Part shown: one piece after another, positions 58,006 through 64,000 of the stretch
Numbering within the stretch: the stretch's first letter is position 1
Layout: each line of letters begins with the position of its first letter
Assembly (NCBI RefSeq): GCF_024300825.1
Contig: NZ_CP101323.1
Location: 558,001-622,000, forward strand
Reading direction: 5' to 3'
Source of the DNA: Natronomonas gomsonensis
Lineage (GTDB): Archaea > Halobacteriota > Halobacteria > Halobacteriales > Haloarculaceae
Length of the DNA stretch: 64,000 nucleotides
Program-made: the position numbers and the translations under genes
Notes under the pieces: model-generated
Database searches by the model: none
The model's input: only the letters and a program-made list of their open reading frames with translations
What the model was told of the DNA's origin: nothing

Positions 58006-59192
58006 GCGTCCACCTCCTCGGACGCTCGGTCTTCACGCTCGAAGACGTGGACTACCGCCGCGCCGCCGGAGCCGCCGACGTTGTGGGCTAACCCAACGGC
58101 CGGCTCGTCGAGTTGTCGCTCGCCGGCTCGTCCGGTCAACTGGTCGAACACCTCGACGACCTGTCCGGCACCCGTCGCGCCGATGGGGTGGCCCTTCGAT
58201 TTCAGACCACCGGAGGTGTTGACGGGGAGTTCGCCGTCGATTCGGGTTGCCCCCGACTCGACGTAAGGGCCGGCCTCGCCACGCTCGCAGAAGCCCAAAT
58301 CCTCGTAGGCCATGAGTTCCGCGATGGCGAAGCAGTCGTGAACCTCGGCGAAATCGAGGTCATCGGGACCGATGTCGGCCTCCTCGTAGGCGGATTCGGC
58401 GGCCTTCTCCGAGGCCGGCACCGAGTTGTAGGTGTCCCGCTGGAAGAGGCCGACGCGGTCGGAGGCGGCGCCGACGCCCGCCACGCGGACGGGTTCGTCG
58501 GTGTACTCGTCGACGACGTCCTCACTGACGATGAGTGCCGTCGCCGCGCCGTCGGTCGTCGGACAGCAGTGATACAGGTTCAGCGGTTCGGCGACATCCG
58601 GGGCGTTCACCGCGTCTTCGAGCGTGCAACTGAACCCGAGGTGGGCCTTCGGGTTCTTCGAGCCGTTTGCGTGGTTCTTCACCGCGACGTGGGAGAGTTG
58701 TTCTTTCGTCGTTCCGTGTTCGCGCATGTGAGCCGAGGCCATCTGGGCGTAGACGCCGGCGAACGTCGTCCCCGACATCCGCTCCCACTCAGTCTCTCCT
58801 GAGACGCCGAGCCAGTAGCGAACGGCGTCGCCCGAGAGGTCGGTCATCACCTCGACGCCCCCCGCGAGCGCCACGTCGGCCATTCCCGACCGAACCGCCA
58901 TCACGGCCTGTCGGACGGCATACCCGGAGGCCGCACAGGCGTTTTCGACGCGGGTGACAGGCACGCCGTGGAGTCCGACGTGTTCGGTGACCGCCGGACC
59001 GGGCAACCCGAGTTGGCGGCCGCCGACACCGAGGGTTCCGACGTAAGCCTCGTCTATTTCGGCGGTGTCGATTCCGTGGTCGACTGAGTCTACCGTGTTC
59101 TCGACGGCGGTCTGGAACAGCGACCGATAACTCTCGTCGGGAAAGGAGCCGTACTTCGACTGGCCCGCCCCGACGACGTAGGCATCGCGCAT
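58002..59192 (-). CDS. Thiolase (SCP2/acetyl-CoA acetyltransferase type)
   Basis: A 396-residue thiolase-fold protein starting at MRDAYVVGAGQSKYGSF. The catalytic C86 is in VENACAASGYAV; HDC in EVHDCFAIAELM and GHPIGATGAG carry the His residues. The sequence type is close to archaeal acetoacetyl-CoA thiolases. It is coupled to the HMGS-like/DUF35 gene, so condensation of acyl-CoA units with channelled transfer is likely; the physiological product is unknown. Confidence 0.9.
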   Translation of the reverse strand: MRDAYVVGAGQSKYGSFPDESYRSLFQTAVENTVDSVDHGIDTAEIDEAYVGTLGVGGRQLGLPGPAVTEHVGLHGVPVTRVENACAASGYAVRQAVMAVRSGMADVALAGGVEVMTDLSGDAVRYWLGVSGETEWERMSGTTFAGVYAQMASAHMREHGTTKEQLSHVAVKNHANGSKNPKAHLGFSCTLEDAVNAPDVAEPLNLYHCCPTTDGAATALIVSEDVVDEYTDEPVRVAGVGAASDRVGLFQRDTYNSVPASEKAAESAYEEADIGPDDLDFAEVHDCFAIAELMAYEDLGFCERGEAGPYVESGATRIDGELPVNTSGGLKSKGHPIGATGAGQVVEVFDQLTGRAGERQLDEPAVGLAHNVGGSGGAAVVHVFEREDRASEEVDA

Positions 59193-59300
59193 ACCCGTGG
59201 CTGGGATGGACTGGTCATAAACCCGACGACAACTGAACAGGGGTTGTCCGGGAGCCTTTGTTGGGTAACGTTCAGGGGTTGGCCGCCCCACGCTGTCGGT

Positions 59301-61301
59301 ATGGAGACACGCCTTGGTGTCGACATCGGCGGCACCTTCACCGACCTCGTGACGATTGCCGACGGGTCGGTTCGCGTCGAGAAGGTGGCCTCGACGCCCG
59401 ACGCCCCCGAGCGGGCGGTCGCGAACGGTCTCGAAACCATCGCGGACGCGGCCCCGCCGGCCGACATCGGCTTTTTCGCCCACGGAACGACCGTCGCGAC
59501 CAACGCCGTCCTCGAAGGTGAGTTCGCCGAGACGGCGCTCGTCACGAACGAAGGGTTCCGCGACGCTCTCGAAATCGGCCGCCAGAACCGCCCCGACATC
59601 TACGACCTCCACGGGACGAAGCCCGACTCGGTGGTCCCCCGGCACCGACGCTACGGGATTCCGGGCCGCCTCGACGCCCGCGGCGAGGAACTCGAAGCGC
59701 TCGACGAGGACGCGGTCCGGGAACTCGCTGCCGACATCGACGCCGATAGCGTGGCCGTCTCGCTGCTGTTCGCCTTCGAGAACTCCACACACGAAGAGCG
59801 CGTCGCCGACATCCTGCGGGAGGCGGGCGTCGAGAGCGTCTCGCTGTCCTCGACCGTGTTGCCCGAAATCAGGGAGTACGAGCGCACCCTCGCCACGTCG
59901 CTTAACGCCGCGCTCCGGCCGGTGATGGACCGCTATCTCGGCCGTCTCGAAAGCGAACTCGACGATTTGGGCGTGACTGCACCCCTGCGCGTGATGGGTT
60001 CCAGCGGCGGCATCGTCGACGGCGAGACGGCCCGGACCCGACCGGTCGAGACGCTTCTGTCGGGGCCGGCCGCCGGCGTTCGTGGGGCCGCCCACGTCGC
60101 CGGGCGACTCGGCCACGAGAACCTCCTGACGATGGATATGGGCGGCACCTCCTGTGACGTGTCGCTTGTCGAGGGCGGCGACCCGGTCGTGACCCGGGAC
60201 GTAGAGGTCGGACCGTATCCGGTCGCGGTGCCGATGGTCGACGTCCACACCGTCGGGTCCGGCGGGGGGTCACTCGCGTGGCTCGACGAGGGCGGCGCAC
60301 TGCGCGTCGGTCCGAACTCCGCCGGCGCCGACCCCGGACCGGTTTGTTACGGACGCGGCGGCACCGACCCGACGGTCACCGATGCCCACTGCGTGTTGGG
60401 GCGCATCGACCCCGGTGCGTTCCTCGGCGATGTCGGCGGTGCCGTCGCGGCGGCCGATTCGGCCTTCGAACGACTCGGTGACCGCCTCGGTGTCGGCCGA
60501 CGGGAGGCGGCGGCCGGCGTCATCGAGGTCGCCAACGCAAACTTGGCGCGTGCCCTCCGAGTGGTCAGCGTCGAGCGCGGCTACGACCCACGGGAGTTCG
60601 CCCTCGTGGCTTTCGGCGGTGCGGGACCGCTACACGCCACAGCGGTTGCCGCCGACGTGGGCGTCCCAGAGGTGCTCGTCCCGCGGGCCGCGGGCGTTCT
60701 CTCCGCGCTCGGACTGCTCGTCTCGGATTTGACCTACGACGATTCCGCGACCCGAATCCGCCCGTGGGACGACCTCGACGCCGAGACGCTGGAATCGACG
60801 CTCCGGGAGTTCGAACGCGTGGGAACGGAGCGGGTTCCCGACGGCCTCCCCGTGGAACACGAGCGCTACCTCGACGTGCGCTACGTCGGACAGTCTTTCG
60901 ACCTGCGCGTTCCGGCCCCCGACGACATCGACGCTGCCGCACTCGATACGGTCGCAGCGCGGTTCCACGAGCGCCACGAAGCCCGCTACGGCCACGCGGC
61001 ACGCGGTGAACCGCTGGAACTCGTGACCGTCCGCGTACGAACTCGTGGCGTCGTCGACCCGCCGGATATCGACCCGCCGACCGACGCAGGCACCGCAGAC
61101 GACGCGGTTCGAGAGACTCGGACGGTACGCTTCGACGGCGACCGAGAGACGCCGGTGTACGACCGGGGGGAACTGCCGACCGAAACCGAACTGGAGGGGC
61201 CTGCCATCGTCGAGGGCGCCGAGAGTACGGTCGCCGTTCGCCCGGCGGATTCCCTGACGGTCGAGAGAGACGGCACGCTCCGGCTGGAGGTGGGCCGATG
61301 A
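59301..61301 (+). CDS. hyuA: Hydantoinase/oxoprolinase subunit A
   Basis: A 666-residue protein starting at METRLGVDIGGTFTDLV. N-terminal ASKHA ATPase fold with phosphate loop DIGGTFTD, later FAHGTTVATNAVLEG, DMGGTSCDVS and GSGGGSLAWLDEG. It acts with HyuB in ATP-driven ring opening of hydantoins, 5-oxoproline or related cyclic amides. Overlaps hyuB by 4 bases (ATGA). Divergent from the thiolase gene across about 108 bases. Confidence 0.9.
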   Translation: METRLGVDIGGTFTDLVTIADGSVRVEKVASTPDAPERAVANGLETIADAAPPADIGFFAHGTTVATNAVLEGEFAETALVTNEGFRDALEIGRQNRPDIYDLHGTKPDSVVPRHRRYGIPGRLDARGEELEALDEDAVRELAADIDADSVAVSLLFAFENSTHEERVADILREAGVESVSLSSTVLPEIREYERTLATSLNAALRPVMDRYLGRLESELDDLGVTAPLRVMGSSGGIVDGETARTRPVETLLSGPAAGVRGAAHVAGRLGHENLLTMDMGGTSCDVSLVEGGDPVVTRDVEVGPYPVAVPMVDVHTVGSGGGSLAWLDEGGALRVGPNSAGADPGPVCYGRGGTDPTVTDAHCVLGRIDPGAFLGDVGGAVAAADSAFERLGDRLGVGRREAAAGVIEVANANLARALRVVSVERGYDPREFALVAFGGAGPLHATAVAADVGVPEVLVPRAAGVLSALGLLVSDLTYDDSATRIRPWDDLDAETLESTLREFERVGTERVPDGLPVEHERYLDVRYVGQSFDLRVPAPDDIDAAALDTVAARFHERHEARYGHAARGEPLELVTVRVRTRGVVDPPDIDPPTDAGTADDAVRETRTVRFDGDRETPVYDRGELPTETELEGPAIVEGAESTVAVRPADSLTVERDGTLRLEVGR

Positions 61302-62986
61302 CAGACGAGGAGACGCCATCGGGGGAGACCGGAGTGGACCCGGTGACACTGGAGGTCGTCCGCAACGCCTGTGCCGCGGTCTGTGAGGAGATGAACGCCA
61401 CGCTCGTCCGGACGAGTTACTCACCGAACATCAAAGAGCGAAAGGACTGCTCGTGTGCGCTGTTCGGCGCCGACGGAACGCTCGTCGCCCAAGCCGAGAA
61501 CATGCCCGTCCACCTCGGGGCGATGCCCTTTTCCGTCGAAGCGGCGCTAGATGCGTTCCCCCCGGAGACGCTCGAACCGGGCGACGCCGTGCTGTTGAAC
61601 GACCCCTACGACGGCGGCGCCCACCTGCCGGATTTGACGCTCGTGACGCCCGTGTATCACGACGGCGACCTCGCGGCGTTCACCGCCAACCGTGCCCACC
61701 ACGCCGACATCGGCGGTGCGACGGCCGGCAGCGTCGGGTCGGATTCGACGGAAATCTATCAGGAGGGACTCCGCATCCCGCCGGTGAAACTCCGGGTCGG
61801 CGGCGAGGCCAACGACGCCGTTTACGACCTCATCGAGCGGAACGTCCGCACGCCGGAGGAGCGCCGCGGAGACCTCCGGGCACAGGTCGCGGCCAACGAG
61901 ACGGGCGCAGAACGGTTCCGGGAACTCCTCGACCGCTACGGCCCGACAACGCTTGCGGACGCCCTCGCGGAGATAACTGATTACTCCGAGCGACGAATGC
62001 GCGGCGAACTCGCCGAGATCCCGGACGGAACGTATCGCTTCGAGGACCGACTCGACGGCGACGGCCGGGGCAACGAGGACCTCCCGGTCGTCGCGTCGGT
62101 GACCGTCGACGGCGAGTCGGTGACCGTCGACTTCGCGAGCACGGCCGACCAGACGCCCGGCCCGATAAACGCCGTGTTCGCGGTCACGGCGTCGGCGACG
62201 TACTACGCCGTCCGCGCCGTCACCGACCCGGATATCCCGCCCAACGAGGGCTGTTACCGCCCCATCGACATCCAGACGCCCGATGGCTCTATCGTCGACC
62301 CGGACCCGCCGGCGGCGGTGGTCGGCGGCAACCTCGAAACGTCCCAGCGGGTCACTGACGTGGTTTTGGGCGCCTTCGCCGAGGCGGTCCCCGAACGCGC
62401 CGCTGCGGCCGGACAGGGGACGATGAACAACGTCACCTTCGGCGGTACCGACCCTGACGGCGACTCGTTTGCGTTCTACGAAACCCAGGCCGGTGGCTTC
62501 GGCGCACACGCCGACGGCGACGGAATGGACGCCGTCCACGTCCACATGAGCAACACGCTCAACACGCCCGCGGAGGTGTTGGAGACGGCGTATCCGCTCC
62601 GCGTCCGTCGGTACGCCCTCCGACCGGACACCGGCGGCGCCGGCGAGTACCGCGGCGGTCTCGGCCTCCGACGCGACATCGAGGTCCTGACCGACGCGAC
62701 CTGTAGCCTGCTGGCCGACCGCCAGCGGCACCCGCCATACGGACTCGTCGGTGGCGAGGGGGGTGCCTGCGGAGAGACGTACCTGCTGGCGGACGGCGAG
62801 CGGCGCCGCCTCCCGGAGAAATCGACACACGACCTCGCTGCTGGCGACACGGTTAGCCTTCGGACGCCCGGCGGCGGTGGCTACGGCGACCCGACGGACC
62901 GCCGGCGATCGGCGCTCGAACGGGATATCGAACTCGGGAAGGTGAGCCTCGACGCCGCCCGCGAAACCTACGGATACGACCCCTGA
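61298..62986 (+). CDS. hyuB: Hydantoinase/oxoprolinase subunit B
   Basis: A 562-residue protein starting at [16 protein letters not shown]. Conserved HyuB parts: [72 protein letters not shown], and [14 protein letters not shown]. It forms the second half of the acetone carboxylase/hydantoinase-type complex with HyuA. The real substrate is unclear from sequence. Confidence 0.9.
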   Translation: MTDEETPSGETGVDPVTLEVVRNACAAVCEEMNATLVRTSYSPNIKERKDCSCALFGADGTLVAQAENMPVHLGAMPFSVEAALDAFPPETLEPGDAVLLNDPYDGGAHLPDLTLVTPVYHDGDLAAFTANRAHHADIGGATAGSVGSDSTEIYQEGLRIPPVKLRVGGEANDAVYDLIERNVRTPEERRGDLRAQVAANETGAERFRELLDRYGPTTLADALAEITDYSERRMRGELAEIPDGTYRFEDRLDGDGRGNEDLPVVASVTVDGESVTVDFASTADQTPGPINAVFAVTASATYYAVRAVTDPDIPPNEGCYRPIDIQTPDGSIVDPDPPAAVVGGNLETSQRVTDVVLGAFAEAVPERAAAAGQGTMNNVTFGGTDPDGDSFAFYETQAGGFGAHADGDGMDAVHVHMSNTLNTPAEVLETAYPLRVRRYALRPDTGGAGEYRGGLGLRRDIEVLTDATCSLLADRQRHPPYGLVGGEGGACGETYLLADGERRRLPEKSTHDLAAGDTVSLRTPGGGGYGDPTDRRRSALERDIELGKVSLDAARETYGYDP

Positions 62987-63011
62987 AAAACGAGCGTCGG
63001 TGCCGGCGGTG

Positions 63012-64000
63012 TCACTTCTTGCGTGCGAACCCGTGGGCGCCGTTTCGCCCCTTCGTCGTCCCGTTGACTTCCATGAACTCGGCGTTCTTCTGGGCGGTCG
63101 AGAGGTCGTGAGCGCCGGCGTACGAGAAGCCCGAGCGGATGCCGGCGACGAACTCCTCGAGATGCGGCGCGACCGGGCCGACGTACTCGGTGACGGCCTC
63201 GACGCCCTCGTCGGCATCGACATCGCCCTCCTTGTCGTCGCGGTCCTCGGCGGCCGCCGCCGTCGACATGCCACGGGAACGCTTGTACTGCTCGCCGTCG
63301 ATTTCGACGGTTTCGCCCGGTGCTTCCGCACACCCGGCGAAGAACCCGCCCATCATCACGGCGTCGGCGCCCGCCAACAGCGCCTTGACGGCGTCGCCGG
63401 AGGTTCGGATACCCCCGTCGGCGATGGTCGTGACGCCGGCCTCGTCGGCCGCAGCAGCACACTGCTCGACGGCCGTGAACTGCGGCATCCCGAACCCAGT
63501 CACTTCGCGGGTGGTGCAGTGTGAGCCGGGGCCGACACCGACCTTCACGCAGTCGGCACCCGCCGCCGCGAGGTCGGCAACCGCCTCGCGGGTGACGACG
63601 TTGCCGGCACACAGCGGCGTCTCGGGGAACGTCTCGGCGAGGTCAGCCGTCGCCTCCAGCGCTCGGTCCATGTGGCCGTGAGCGACGTCGACGACGAGCA
63701 TCGAGACGCCCGCCTCGACCAGCGCCCGTGCTCGCTCGAGGTGGGCCTCGGCGATGCCGACCGCGGCGGCGACTGGGTGGTCGTCGTCGGCCACCGACCG
63801 AACCATCGCGGCCTGTTCGTCGATTGGAAGGAACCGATGGACGACGCCCAGTCCGCCGGACTCGGCGACGGCGCGGGCCATTTCCGCCTCGGTGACGGTG
63901 TCCATCGCCGCCGTCGTTATCGGTAACTGCAGTTCGATGCCATCGGCCAACTCCGTCGATAGGTCGACCTCCGAGCGGCTGTCGACCGGCGACCGCTGTG
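63012..64000 (-). CDS. IMP dehydrogenase/GMP reductase family protein without CBS domains (5' end outside window)
   Basis: The frame is open to the window end, so the first codons are missing (visible start ...[25 protein letters not shown]). [12 protein letters not shown], catalytic Cys in [29 protein letters not shown] and the GKYKRSRGM-like EQYKRSRGM flap are present. The barrel is uninterrupted: no CBS pair, unlike guaB at 38.3 kb. The TGFGMPQ segment is closer to GMP reductase (TGVGYPQ). It could return GMP to IMP in purine salvage. Confidence 0.85.
   Translation of the reverse strand, partial: QRSPVDSRSEVDLSTELADGIELQLPITTAAMDTVTEAEMARAVAESGGLGVVHRFLPIDEQAAMVRSVADDDHPVAAAVGIAEAHLERARALVEAGVSMLVVDVAHGHMDRALEATADLAETFPETPLCAGNVVTREAVADLAAAGADCVKVGVGPGSHCTTREVTGFGMPQFTAVEQCAAAADEAGVTTIADGGIRTSGDAVKALLAGADAVMMGGFFAGCAEAPGETVEIDGEQYKRSRGMSTAAAAEDRDDKEGDVDADEGVEAVTEYVGPVAPHLEEFVAGIRSGFSYAGAHDLSTAQKNAEFMEVNGTTKGRNGAHGFARKK

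Overview
The window is a GC-rich, gene-dense stretch of a haloarchaeal chromosome (class Halobacteria). The evidence is the strongly acidic predicted proteins, many twin-arginine lipoproteins, a halocyanin, HalX and HalOD1 signalling domains, the rod-determining factor RdfA with its archaea-specific SMC-related partner, a haloarchaeal RPA operon, and a tRNA-Trp gene with a long intron. The genus cannot be fixed from the sequence. There is no rRNA, CRISPR array, prophage or plasmid-type origin. One intact IS6-type insertion sequence is present.

Layout. 1-3.4 kb: end of a pilus-assembly membrane gene, a large pilin-like surface protein, a HalX response regulator and a DUF7504-like partner. 3.4-6.8 kb: MFS transporter, HD phosphohydrolase, 1-Cys-type peroxiredoxin and two tandem TatA genes. 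6.9-7.2 kb: tRNA-Arg(CCT) followed by degenerate copies of its own 3' end. 7.2-12 kb: small regulators, an MBL-fold hydrolase overlapping a MoaD/SAMP-like gene, a VOC protein divergent from a haloalkane-dehalogenase-like gene across a perfect inverted repeat, a UDG-family protein and a halocyanin. 12.2-21 kb: information processing, with rpa1-rpap1-rpe, an Lhr-type helicase and a CDC48-type AAA ATPase. 21-27 kb: membrane proteins and an unknown two-gene operon. 27-32.5 kb: small regulators, a broken HTH-10 regulator, then rdfA and the SMC-related gene between two copies of an 18-bp palindrome.

32.5-41.2 kb: aminotransferase, PQQ-propeller lipoprotein, acidic secreted protein, intron-containing tRNA-Trp, ferredoxin, conserved haloarchaeal proteins, guaB, a methyltransferase and tRNA-Lys(CTT) with the same kind of 3'-end copy as tRNA-Arg. 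41.3-44.3 kb: RCK-DHH protein, PRC-barrel protein, the IS6 element and thioredoxin. 44.5-48.6 kb: biotin operon bioB-bioU-bioF-bioD. 48.6-55.4 kb: methyltransferase, a BioD-like/DRTGG protein overlapping ADP-forming acetate-CoA ligase, and a zinc/manganese-type ABC importer. 55.5-64 kb: YbaK deacylase, lipoprotein, thiolase plus HMG-CoA-synthase-like/DUF35 pair, hyuA-hyuB, and a second IMPDH/GMP-reductase family gene running off the end.

The points most worth following up are the pair of homologous tRNA-tail elements downstream of two unrelated tRNA genes, the palindrome pair around rdfA, the biotin operon that uses a BioU-type protein instead of BioA, and the MoaD-like protein whose Gly-Gly is followed by an 11-residue tail. 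Start codons were adjusted where internal starts, overlaps or promoter boxes argued for it. No homology search could be run, so family names rest on recognised motifs and layout.
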